Shown: piece by piece, positions 35,001 to 44,689 of the stretch | Numbering within the stretch: the stretch's first letter is position 1 | How the letters are laid out: each line of letters opens with the position of its first letter | DNA from: Gnetum montanum | Taxonomy: Eukaryota; Streptophyta; Gnetopsida; Gnetales; Gnetaceae | Direction: 5' to 3' | DNA: 64,000 nt | Assembly: GCA_015680685.1 (NCBI GenBank) | Contig: MNCI01006151.1 | Location: forward strand, 1,367,566-1,431,565 | Made by a program: the position numbers and the translations under genes | Notes under the pieces: model-generated | Told to the model about the DNA's origin: nothing | Seen by the model: only the letters and a program-made list of their open reading frames with translations | Databases searched by the model: none

Positions 35001-35631
35001 CTTCATGAATGCCTCCAGGGTAGTGCGAGAAAGGGCTAATCCTTCATCTTCAATAAGTGTCCCATCCAAGTTGGTCTTCGGCCTGTAAGCAAATATGGGT
35101 CAAAATAAGAAACAAACGCTAAACAGTGAAAGGAAACAGTAAACTTAAACATGCCTACCTAGCCACTCGATACACCATGCCGGGAGGGTTCTGGAATAAT
35201 GTATGTGCACGGGTAGCTACGAACAACATATTGTTGAGGTAGTCTAACCCTCGCAGCAATAGTGTCCACACGCGCGTTAATGGGCATGTAGACCGAGGTC
35301 CACGGGTAGTACCATCCTCATTAATAAGAGGCCCCTTGTCAATGTCCTGTATGAAAACCATGACACCCTCTGCAGCCCCCAGTAGCATCTCCTCAAGCAC
35401 TCTCCGTGCAGTCACCTCATCAAAGTTTGACCAGATAGCCATCTCGAAATTGTCCAACAGGAAGGATGGAAATCCACACGCGCCTCCCCTGAACCAAACC
35501 CCGTTATCATCCATGGTCAGATCCAGGGGAACCTCGTCTTCCTCAATAGGGCCAACCCATGTTAATACCCCGACAAGTTCGACAATGATGAGGAAGAACT
35601 TGCTATCCCTATAAAAAAATCACGATGCCAT
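32013..35631 (-). pseudogene. Opposite-strand accessory gene of Tat-C (7 exons, HAD/FCP1-like N-terminus)
   Basis: Seven exons, joined in phase: 35,631-35,159; 35,082-34,820; 34,730-33,695; 33,596-33,366; 33,264-33,070; 32,993-32,209; 32,114-32,013. Five of six introns have GT...AG ends and are 76-103 bases; the last acceptor is mutated. The product would be about 1,020 residues. Exon 1 resembles FCP1/SCP HAD phosphatases: FFLIIVELVGVL where DLNGVL is usual, then FLLDNFEMAIWS and LFVATRAHTLFQNPPG. The middle (AQKWLCNHAPP, VGLMELFMTPSPDV, LSGMHKEIVRL) recalls plant transposon-associated domains. Exon 4 is acidic, exon 6 coiled-coil-like, exon 7 Gly/Asp-rich. Damage: TGA at codon 4, frameshifts near 34,437 and 33,880, several stops in exons 3 and 6. 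The homologue in Tat-B shares the intron pattern. Function unknown. Confidence 0.8.
35159..35631 (-). other. Degenerate FCP1/SCP-type HAD-like domain (exon 1, Tat-C)
   Basis: What is seen: a hydrophobic strand ending in G-V-L, then WFRGGACGFPSFLLDNFEMA followed by IWS, then LTRVW and LDYLNNMLFVATRAH, then QNPPGMVYRV. What is known: FCP1/SCP HAD phosphatases have a D-x-(D/N)-G-x-L strand, an RP-x3-FL-x8-IWSS helix-strand, and a DDSP-x5-NPP motif. The match in order and spacing is good, but the nucleophile Asp is Glu and its partner is Val in both Tat-B and Tat-C; the late Asp pair is also lost. A pseudophosphatase is inferred. Confidence 0.55.
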
Positions 35632-35699
35632 GATAGATTAGCCTGAAAAAGTGAAAGTTTACATCATAAATCGACACGTAAAATCTGGAAAACTTTTAC

Positions 35700-36260
35700 T
35701 AACTGTTTGCATTCAGCGTATATGCCCCGTAGACCAGTGTATACGCCGGCGAAGCTGTCCACAGTTAGCGTAATATGCGGCTTGAACACGGCGTATATGC
35801 TATACACTAAGCGTATACGCTGCCTAACTCAGCGTATACGCCAAAAATTAACTGTCTTATGCTCAGCGTATAGGTCGATGAAACCCTCGGCGTATACGCC
35901 GCAGCTCAATTTAAGCGTAAGCAGTGTACGCCAGCACGGAATAAACAAGTTTACGCCAGAAATGGGAAAAACAAGTTTACGCTGAAAGACAACTGCAGAC
36001 TAACAGCGTATACACCGAATAAACCCTCAGCGTATACGCCGTCACAGCAAAGAGTTTACGCTAATAAAACAAACAAATCACATTGACAAGACTGCATAAA
36101 AAACTCATGACGTCGTGGCTTACACTGATATGCTAGTACAGGGAAAATGTTTAAACTAACAAAACTTTACGCTACAAAGTGACACTCGGCGTATACGCCG
36201 CAAAACCCCATACACCTAAAAACCCCTACGCTCGGCGTATACGCCGAAACTGTCTACGCT
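35700..36260. promoter_or_regulatory. GCGTATACGC palindrome cluster upstream of accessory gene (Tat-C)
   Basis: Six exact copies of GCGTATACGC (35,811; 35,832; 35,890; 36,030; 36,189; 36,235) and about as many one-base variants in 550 bases, starting 70 bases upstream of the accessory-gene start codon. Some extend to CGGCGTATACGCCG (14-base palindrome). The same word is found in both LTRs of this element. Confidence 0.85.
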
Positions 36261-36399
36261 ATAAAAGAAAAAGCACAGAAATAATCAGAGGCAAAGATGA
36301 AAGCCTACCTGTGGGATGTCATGGGCTAGGATGGGATCCTTGGCCTGGGGAGGCCCTGCAGCATAGCTTCTGTCTCCTCCGCAAAGGTCAAGTCGGGAT

Positions 36400-36760
36400 C
36401 CTTCCTCCCCTGACCCTCCACTTCTTTGCCCTTGCACATCTCGGCCTGTTTACGCTACCGATACACGTTTACGCTGAAGAGAAGTGTCTACGCTAACGCC
36501 CAGAAGTTTCCACTCCGCGTCTACGTTGGGGTTTAATGTTACGCGTCTACGCTAGGATTATTCTTCGACATCTACGCTTGAGGAAATTTACACCTATACT
36601 AAGGCAATGTAGTTTACGCTGATGCTTTCATAGTTTACGCTGTCGCTTACGCTCTATCGCTTTCAAAGTAAGAAGCAAATGCACCCCGCTTTTATATAGT
36701 GTTCCGCTAATGCTGACGCTCCGCTGCATTGACGCTGACGCTGACGCTGACATCGCCGTT
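36400..36760 (-). promoter_or_regulatory. TATA box and half-motif region for accessory gene (Tat-C)
   Basis: The minus strand carries CACTATATAAAAGC (TATA at 36,690-36,698), followed downstream by repeated AGCGTAAAC half-motifs and preceded by GACGCTGACGCTGACGCTGA repeats on the plus strand at about 36,712-36,750. The LTR has the same arrangement of TATA, half-motifs and palindromes. It is the likely promoter; the transcript would have a leader of about 1 kb carrying the palindromes. Confidence 0.6.
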
Positions 36761-36904
36761 ATGAGTTTTTGCCTTTTTTTCGCCTTTTTCCTTATTTTTC
36801 GACCAAAAAAATAAAAAATAAAAAAAAGGGTATATAATAAAACTAATAAAAATTATTAAAAATAGAGATTGCTACGTCTTGGTTCCTCCATGGATCCCAT
36901 TTTA

Positions 36905-37145
36905 CACGTTTACTCTAAACGTTATAGTTTAAACCACCATTTGGCCCAGTACGGCCTTAAACTGTCATTTCCCCATCCACTTACGACCTGGTAAGGCCTT
37001 AAACTACCACTTACAGCCTGGTAAGGCCTTAAAATGCCACTTACGGCCCGGTAAGGCCTTAAATTGCCACTTATGGCCTGGTACAGCCTTAAACTGCCAC
37101 TTATGGCCCGGTACGGCCTTAAACTGCCATGTGTCCAGGTGTGAC
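36905..37145 (+). repeat. CCTTAAACTGCCAC tandem repeat before RT (Tat-C)
   Basis: About seven units of 30 bases of the type GGCCCGGTAAGGCCTTAAACTGCCAC. The minus-strand frame through them is open but only repeats a 10-residue string. Equivalent blocks lie at 48,630-48,840 in Tat-B and 10,400-10,490 in Tat-A. Confidence 0.75.
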
Positions 37146-37204
37146 GGTAATCCACCATTATGCATGTATGCATAGTTTAAAATCACCAAAAGACATAGAA
37201 TGAT

Positions 37205-37240
37205 ACACCTTTTCTTATTCAGCTCTCTGTTTATTAGCAG
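37205..37240 (+). other. Candidate 3' splice site before pol (Tat-C)
   Basis: Pyrimidine-rich CCTTTTCTTATTCAG and then CTCTCTGTTTATTAGCAG end at 37,240, directly before GAGCAAGCTC and the pol frame. In Tat-B the same place (48,536-48,560 on the minus strand) reads TTGCTTGTTTTGTAG then GAGTAC. Ogre elements are known to splice between protease and RT. A donor-like CTGGTAAGC lies at 31,172, but phases do not match in this decayed copy. Confidence 0.5.
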
Positions 37241-38868
37241 GAGCAAGCTCAATGGACTGCCAGCATTTAACTGCACCGTTAATCATTGATGGACCATATG
37301 GCAAAATTACAAGAGACATTAACATAAATCTCATCAACTTGAGTTCACCAACGGACAATGCAGTCATAGCCTCAACGCAGCAAATAACAGACGATTACAA
37401 AGGCATGACAAAATTCCTTGACATAGAGGCTGAGAATATCACTGAAGACCCATTGTTTGAAACTCCTATCATCATGCCCGATGGAGAAACTAAAATTCTA
37501 AAGTTAAGCACCTTATTACAACCACCATTAGCCAAAAACATTGAGAACGTGCTTAGGGAAAATATGAAAGCATTCGCTTGGTCCTACACAGACATGCCTG
37601 GGCTAGATCCCCAAATTGTCCAACACAATATCATCCTTGATCCAAAGTTGAGACCAGTAAAACAAAAAGCATAAAAGGTTAAGCCCGAGGTAGCATTAGC
37701 AGTTCGCAATGAGATCACTAAGCTTTATTAAGCTGGTTTCATTTGGGCTGTTGATTACACCGAGTGGGTGTCTAACATGGTCATTGTTCCAAAGAAGAAT
37801 AGAAGTATTTGTTTGTGTATTGACTTCCGGGATTTGAATGTTGCAACCATAAAGGATGATTTTCCTCTACCCAGCATTGATCAGCTTGTTGATTCAACTG
37901 CTGGGCACGCGCTATTATCCTTCATGGACGGCTTCTCAGGATACAATCAAATATGTATCAACCCGGAACATCAGCTTCAGACAACCTTTATGACACCATG
38001 GGGAACCTTTTGTTACACAATGATGCCCTTTGGTCTCAAGAATGTTGGGGCCACGTATCAAAGAGCGATGACATTTATCTTTAGCGATTACATACTACAC
38101 TCACTCAACAACTACGTGGATGACATTGTGGTTAAGTCAAAAATGGATCAACAACATGTATAAGATCTAGACCTAGTATTAAAACGTTGTCTAAAGTATG
38201 AACAGAGGCTTAACCTAAAAAAATGTGTCTTCGACATCAAAATAGAAAAAATGCTTGGATTTATAGCATCAGAAGCAGGGATACAAGTAGACCCCGATAA
38301 GATTAAGGCCATGACAAACTTGAAACCACCAGGCAACCTTACTGAACTTCGAGGTCTACAAGGTAGATTATAGTTCATCAAGCGCTTCATAGAAAAACTA
38401 ACAGATAAATTAAAAGCCATGAACCACCTGTTACGCAAGAACGTACATTTTGAATGGACTTCGCAGTGTCAACAGGCATTCGACGACATTAAAATGACAC
38501 TTTCCCGGCTACCCATGGTTTATCCACCTCAAAACGATAAACCATTCTACATCTACCTTGCGACTTTGGATTCGTCCATTACATCTATGCTTTGCCAGAA
38601 ACAAGATGACGGAACCGAAGTCCCTGTATATTACCTGGGCCACGCATTAGTTGCCCATGAGAAAAGGTACAATGACGTGGAGAAGTCATGTTTAGCTTTG
38701 GTCTTTTTTTTAAGAAAATGGCGACATTACCTCTTCCGCAACCAGGTTTACATAATTTGCAAGGACAATGTGCTAAGAGCCATAACAAGGAATATTTATG
38801 AAACAAGTCGTATAGCCCGGTGGAAGGCCATGATAGCCGAATTTGACCTGTACTACGTAGCGCAATAA
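37241..38868 (+). pseudogene. Tat-C reverse transcriptase and RNase H
   Basis: The N-terminal connection (LIIDGPYGKITRDININLI) leads to ENMKAFAWSYTDMPGLDP, then NMVIVPKKNRSICLCIDFRD, LSFMDGFSGYNQICINPEHQ, FCYTMMPFGLKNVGATYQRA and YVDDIVVKS (catalytic YVDD at 38,112). Thumb and connection: MLGFIASEAGI, LRGLQGRL. RNase H: FYIYLATLDSSITSMLCQ, YYLGHALVAHEKRYNDVEK, WRHYLFRNQVYII, ISRIARWKAMIAEFDL-like end. It copies the element RNA into DNA and degrades the RNA template. Stops: TAA at 37,672 and 37,729, TAA at 38,161, TAG at 38,371; the last falls where Tat-B has Gln. Confidence 0.9.
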
Positions 38869-39555
38869 TCAGTTAAGGGTCAAGCTATAGTAAATCAAAT
38901 GGCAACATCATCAATGCACGACCAAGCAACTATAGACCCAGACTTCCTAGATGAGAATATAAGCGCCATAGACATAGTGCCCGATGACTACGATGCTATT
39001 TTAAACTTTGATGGGGCATCCACCTCTTGGGACTTTCCTTGTACGAACAACATAGCGGAGTATGAAGGTCTCCTTAGAGGTCTCGTGGTAGCTTTGGCTT
39101 TAAACATCACACGTCTTGTAGTCAGAGGGGACTCGCAACTGGTCGTAAACCAAGTCACGGATGTCTATACATGCAAAGCCCAACATTTATAGCCATACTA
39201 CGACTTGGCAAAACACCTAATGAGGTGATTCGAAAACATTGATGTGCAACACGTCTCCAGAAATGATAACACCATCATAGATGCGTTAGCCACATTAGCA
39301 CTAAACATATCTCCAAACATGTTCCACACGTTGCCAAGCTCCATAACCAGTTGTGCTGAACCAATCACCGACACCCTTGACACGTTGCCAATTGCATCTG
39401 TTAGTTCAACACATGCGATAGAATGGTACGATGACATAAAAGAATACCTTCTACGCAGTGAAACACCACGACATCTAACAAATGCACAGAGAGACGTAGT
39501 GCGGAAACGTTCTAAGCAATATACCTTGGTAGGGAACACGCTGTGTCAATGATCT
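38869..39555 (+). pseudogene. Second, archaeal-type RNase H of Tat-C with internal deletion
   Basis: Reads LNFDGASTSWDFPCTNNIAE, then YEGLLRGLVVALALNITRLV, VRGDSQLVVNQVTDVY and VSRNDNTIIDALATLAL. The four acidic residues of type I RNase H are present (Asp near 39,011, Glu near 39,055, Asp near 39,127, Asp near 39,277). Tat-lineage elements are known for this extra domain. Tat-B has about 20 more residues between FDGA(STS) and CTNN, so Tat-C lost two strands by an in-frame deletion. TAG (39,190) and TGA (39,226) interrupt it. The C-terminal part (PRHLTNAQRDVVRKRSKQYT) leads to integrase. Confidence 0.8.
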
Positions 39556-40645
39556 TACGAAGGCATATTGCTAACATGTGTTAGTAGTACCGATGCCCAA
39601 ACTATTGTCGAACAGGTACATGAAGGAGTATGCGGAGGACATATAGCACCGAAAGCCATGACCACAAAAATCAGACGCTTGGGCTATTATTGGCCACACA
39701 TGGAATACGACTGTCTCACTGAAGTCAAAACATGTAGCACCTGTCAAAAACATAGCAATCTGATACATGTCCCACCGAACGAGTTGCATACAACACAAAT
39801 CACATGGCCCTTTCAAAAGTGGGGGTTGGATCTCATTGTTCAGATAACCCCCTTGTCTTCCGCGGGCCATAGTTTCATTATAACTGCCACAGAATACTTC
39901 ACGAAATGGGTAGAAGCTGATCCCCTTCGAAAAACTACATCCAAGAATGTGTGCAATTTCATTCTAGAAAACATTATAACCCGCTTTGGCATTCCCATGA
40001 CAATCATCACTGACAACAGGCCGAAACCAAATCCTTTTATGAAAATTTAGGGATCAAACACTCGTTTTCATCCCCTTACTATCCTTAGAGCAATGGACAA
40101 GCGGAGGAAAAAAATAAGACAATTGTTACAATACATAAGAAAATGCTTACCCAGAGCAAAAGAAAATGGCACGAAAAATTGGTGTACGCATTGTGGACAT
40201 ACCGTACTACGCACCGAACTTCGACGGGTAAGACACCATATAGTCTTGTTTATGGTTCAGAAGCTGTTTTACCTTTGGAACTGCAGGTACCATCTTTAAG
40301 GATCACACTTTTTGGGCTCCTCGACAATGGACAAAACAATGATCTACGAACCGTTGATCTTGACTTGGTGGAGGAAGAACATGTGCGTGCCCTCAATCAG
40401 ATCGAATGGTACCAAAAACGACAATGGCAATGACATCGGCATGACATCAACAAGCACCCTATCAAAGAAGGTGACCTTGTGCTTAAAGCCGTTCGAGAAC
40501 ACCCGGACAAATTCTCAGCTAACTGGGAAGGGCCTTACTTGGTTACTAAAGCATTCGACAATGGAGCATTCAAACTAGCTGACATGGAAGGAAACGAGCT
40601 TGCCAATCCGACCAATCACTTGTACCTCAAGCCGTTTTACATTTG
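39556..40645 (+). pseudogene. Tat-C integrase
   Basis: The zinc domain reads VHEGVCGGHIAPKAMTTKIR and CLTEVKTCSTCQ (HHCC type). The core follows: FQKWGLDLIVQITPLSSAGH with the first Asp, GIPMTIITDNRP with the second Asp, and SNGQAEEKNKTIV with the Glu in a shifted frame (frameshift near 40,045). The C-terminal domain ends GPYLVTKAFDNGAFKLADME then PTNHLYLKPFYI and a stop at 40,645. No chromodomain is present, as expected outside the chromoviruses. It would insert element DNA; this copy is inactive because of the frameshifts. Confidence 0.88.
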
Positions 40646-40654
40646 AGTTCAAGC

Positions 40655-41075
40655 TCAGGTACACACAAGTCCTGGAATCATGACTATAAATTGATACCAC
40701 AGCTCGTCCTGGGATCATGATGGTAAATTGATACCACAAAACAGTCCTTGGTTATGACTTAAAACTAACGCCATAGCAAGTCCTGGAATCATGACTATAA
40801 ATTGATACCATAGCTCATCCTGGGATCATGACGGTAAATTGATACCCCACAGTGTCCGCAATGACGATAAACTAGCACCCATATGGCACGACAGTAAACT
40901 GCCACTGTCACAACCATCGGAGTCTGCTAAGACTATAAACTAGCTTGCCTCCTCATAGTCTGCTAAGACTAAAAACTGGCAATGTAACGTCCGCCACGAC
41001 GCTAAATAGGCAATGTCCAATGGGTTATGACATAAAACCAACCCATGGCAGTCCACCAAGACTATAAACTAGCAA
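40655..41075 (+). repeat. Repeat block after integrase (Tat-C)
   Basis: A 57-base unit (GTCCTGG(A/G)ATCATGAC...TAAATTGATACCACA) repeated, then shorter units with AGACTATAAACTAGC. It is the third of three TAAACT-rich blocks in the element; Tat-B has a block at the same place (44,690-45,010). Confidence 0.7.
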
Positions 41076-42048
41076 GTTCATCGCTGGTTCATCAATCTGC
41101 CACCACATTCACACTTCATCACTGCATCACCCACCATTAGGAGATCCTACCAACGTTGCTACTATCGACATACAACCTGCCGCCGTGTAAGTCTGAGCTC
41201 GATCATTCACTCATGGTTTTCTTGTCTTCTTGGAGTTGTGTTTGCAGGATGACACCCAGAGATTTTTGCACAAGAATGCATCTCATCGCAAGTGACAAGA
41301 TGAGACAATGTTCATAGCACACATGGCGAGATTAAATCAAACCATTCACTACTACATCCCCATTCACCGACTCATTCCCTATCCATTCACAAATACATTT
41401 TATTCAACCATACCTCTGATACATCCAGTACACCCAAAATTTTTAACATGTTGTCACGTATTTTCACACATAAGTAAAAAATCAATGCAGAGTTTACAAT
41501 TCCAAAAAAAAATGAAACTCCTAGAACTTCCCATATAAGCCCCAGGCGGGAGGGCAGAAGTCTCAAAACCAAGTACTCATGTCTAAAATGGTCAAGAAGC
41601 ATATAGTTGCATGGCTCTGGCTCTCTGCCAACAGCTCCCCCTAAACATTAAACACGAGCCCTGTTCCTCTAAAGCATGTAACACAACTCCCCATGGCTTT
41701 GGTCTTGCCAACAAGTGCTCTTGAACACTAACTAGGAGCCTTTTTCTGCCAAAGGATGCCCATCGCATGTCTGAACTCCGAGTCTGCTAAACAATGGCTA
41801 TTGAAAAGGACCAGCATGCCGCACACCTGGGCACCCCATCTCCCAACATAATTTCTTGGGGAGTTGCCACTCCCCACAATCTCTCTTCTCCTATCAGCTA
41901 CAAATTTCCCTTTTTCAATCTCATGTACTACTGAACACAGTGCGATGACGTCTAGTCACGTGGCAAAGAACAAAGTCTATATCAAGTTGCTTGTGGTGCT
42001 TTGCACTTCTTTGTCGATGCTTCTCGGGTAGATTCCTCCAAGCGTCAA
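41076..42048 (+). other. Tat-C 3' untranslated region
   Basis: About 970 bases between the repeat block and polypurine tract. No protein-like frame or env-like gene was seen. Confidence 0.6.
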
Positions 42049-42062
42049 CAAAGAGGAGCCAA
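42049..42062 (+). other. Polypurine tract of Tat-C
   Basis: CAAAGAGGAGCCAA directly before TGAAACACC of the 3' LTR. The Tat-B counterpart (minus strand, 43,264-43,282) reads GTCAACAAAGAGGGGTCAT, showing that both families share this site and the LTR start. Confidence 0.8.
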
Positions 42063-43170
42063 TGAAACACCACAAAATTTCGAGCTTAGTGCTTCCCCCG
42101 CAAGAAGCAGGTCCCTGGGACCCACAAATGGCCACGGCTACATTTGGCGTCACACATTGCAACTTCTGAAATCAAAAGGCTTACTTTTCGCTAAGTGCAG
42201 TACTAGCGTATACGCCCAGCAGACATCCAACTTACGCGCCCAATGTACATGCCTCGCCTGCACACTCGGCACCACAGATGCACACGCCTGACGATGAAGT
42301 CTCAATGACAGAATGGAGAAAGCACCGAAGAGCAAGAATTGAAGCAAATCGGCAGCCGTCAGCGTATATGCCTGGTGTATATGCCCAGCCATTATCGGCG
42401 TGTACGCCCAGCGTCCATGGCATCTCCACCCAAGTTCACATGCCCAGAACGTCTAGCGTATCTGCCCAGCATGTAGGGCGGCCTGATGTAGCGTATACGC
42501 CCCGCATATACGGCCAGCAGATGTAATATGTTGTATATTTGTAAATTGTATGCAGCCGGTTAACACGCCACGTGTCTCCTAACCCGAGTCTAGTGTAACA
42601 ACCGGTATAAAAACCCCACTTTTCCATTTCACCCAGGATGGTTGGCAAAAATCCCAGAGCATACCAGAGACATTTACACTGCGCACCAAAGCTAAAACCC
42701 TCTTACGCTGGAAAGCCCTGTACGCCATGCACATAGTCTCTACGCTCCGCCTACCGTGCAAATCCGCCGAGTCATCCCTGCATCCACCGGGGCTTCTCGT
42801 CTACCTTGTGTTCATCACAACTGTGTCAGACTGGTGCACTGTATTTTGACTCTATAATACCACTATTTATAGTTTGCATCAATTTCTCCCATGTTGTCTA
42901 TTTATGCTCATTTACGTTTAGGCCCTGTTATATCTACTACGCTGTTTACGCTCTCGTTTACGCCCGTTTACGCTGTTTATACCTAGCATATAGCACTTCG
43001 GCATACATGTGGGTAAATCCTTGTCTGATCCTCATGCAGAACATCCAAGGTGCTCTGCCTTCATGCATTCCAACTTGCCCTTAGGTGAAGGCAGGGTCTT
43101 CTGTGCACGTTCTGCGATCCCACGATCTCTGTTTCTTTCCAGCCAGTGACCGACGATTTCAGGCAGTACA
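42063..43170 (+). repeat. Tat-C 3' LTR
   Basis: Direct copy of the 5' LTR, ending GGCAGTACA and followed by the CATAG duplication. It holds exact GCGTATACGC near 42,207 and 42,491 and variants between. A few motif units present in the 5' LTR are deleted here. The TATA box is at 42,606-42,613. Confidence 0.92.
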
Positions 43171-43175
43171 CATAG

Positions 43176-43263
43176 TCCATCTTGACACCACTCTTGCAAA
43201 GATCCTTACCCAGATTTTGGGACCATGCTAAATTATCCAAGTCCCAAAATTGATGGTGTTTCA
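43176..43263 (-). repeat. Tat-B 3' LTR, proximal 88 bases
   Basis: On the minus strand it starts TGAAACACCATCAATTTTGG, matching the Tat-C LTR start TGAAACACCAC. The polypurine tract lies just upstream (43,264-43,282). The rest of this LTR lies left of Tat-C, ending at 25,587. Confidence 0.75.
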
Positions 43264-43282
43264 ATGACCCCTCTTTGTTGAC

Positions 43283-44650
43283 GTATCTACTTGAGAGACG
43301 TCGACAAAGAATATGAAACTCCATGAAGAACATGACATCAACATCGCTCTTTAGTGCCTGCTTGGATGATGCTTCACTATGTTTGAGAGTACTTTGAGAG
43401 TGATTGTAAGGTAGGAAAAAATGAATGGATTTAAGGAAATAGGATCATGGAAGAGATGAATGTAGAATGCTACACCATGAAAACTATTCCCATAGTGTGA
43501 TCCCTCATCGGAATGCTTATGAGGGAGTCAACATACATGGGTGTCTTTGCCTTTGGCCCTTGACCTCTCACCAGAGTAGTTGGAGATAGTTGATTTATAG
43601 CTAAAATTATTGCAAAGCACCTTTTGTGCCATTTGTTTTAGGCCTTATCTTTTTTTTCTTTACTTTTTTGCTTTTTTACTACACACCCACATTCATTTGA
43701 AGATAACCTTGTCATCATTGTAGGGTAGGTGTTTCCTCCCCAACATGAGTTGTGTTACATCCATATGGGGCTTTAACATACTTACAGAGGCTTCCCATGG
43801 GATGAGTTGCATTACATCCATCATGGACTTGGTGGTTGGGCATGTGAAAGGGCTTTATGTACATCAAGGAAGCTTGCAAAGAGGATATGGAAAATTGTGG
43901 GTATGGGGAATTAATACTAAGTTGGCTAAAGGGAGAGTAGGCTATGCACTCTTAAGTAGCTAGGCTAATCAAAGAGAGTACTTCAAAACAATGTAGTATC
44001 TTTCTCTCATGGTGAAATGCATCTCTAAGTGACGCCATCTTGGCTTTTATCCTGCAAACACAACAGAGAGAAAACTAGAAAAAAAACCATCAAGTGAAGT
44101 GAGTGCAAAGTCCTGCTTACTTGGGACACTGCCAAGGTGGTAAGTGTTGTGTTTGACATGTGTGATGTCCAAAAGCAGGAAGGCAAATGCAAGTTCAGCA
44201 GTGGTAGGCTGGAAAGCTTCTATGGCCTTACCGAGAATGGGCATTAAAGAGGCTAGGAGAGATGATGATGTAGGTGCTTAGGAATCCCTACCAAAGGTAA
44301 GCATCATGCAATATAGTTATAAGGTGAGTAGCCTAATAGCCAAATGCCTTTTTGAACTCAAACAATGGCAAGGGCTAGAGGATGGCGACCTTGTGGCTGG
44401 GCCATAATAGTGTTGGGACTCTAGTGGTAGGCACTAACAGTGAGAGTTATGACCGAGATGATTGGCTATGGTAGTGGTAGCTCTGAAAGGTTAGCAAGAT
44501 GTCAAACAACATCTCTGGAAGATCAGCAAGATGCCAAGGGTGACGATGCTACATGTGTTCTAGAGGGCTTTTTCATGGGAACTTGAACTTCATTCTGGAA
44601 TTACAATGTCTCACCCCATCTACCTAGGAAACTTGGAGACGTGCACACTC
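43283..44650 (-). other. Tat-B 3' untranslated region
   Basis: About 1.4 kb between the polypurine tract and the post-integrase repeats. No recognisable gene. Confidence 0.5.
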
Positions 44651-44689
44651 GCCTATTTACAAGGGTCACATGTGTGAGCTAGGAGGAGT

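Larger units (their letters stand above)
25588..43170 (+). mobile_element. Complete Tat-type Ty3/gypsy element Tat-C (17.6 kb)
   Basis: LTRs of 1,122 and 1,108 bases, perfect CATAG target duplication, PBS, gag, protease, RT-RNase H, archaeal-type RNase H, integrase and polypurine tract, in that order. An opposite-strand seven-exon gene lies between protease and RT. The archaeal-type second RNase H and the Gag/Pol style (FCDYHQRNGHS, AWSYTDMPGLDP) place it in the Tat/Ogre lineage. The first 160 LTR bases show about a dozen differences, mostly transitions, so the insertion is not recent. Every ORF carries stops or shifts. It is visibly more GC-rich than its surroundings. Confidence 0.92.

Noticed and set aside
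36922-37276. Open minus-strand frames through 36.9-37.28 kb
   Set aside because: They only translate the 30-base TTAAACTGCCAC repeat, which is also a multiple of three.
41076-42048. Envelope-like gene downstream of integrase in Tat-C
   Set aside because: No frame of useful length, signal peptide or membrane segment is present there.
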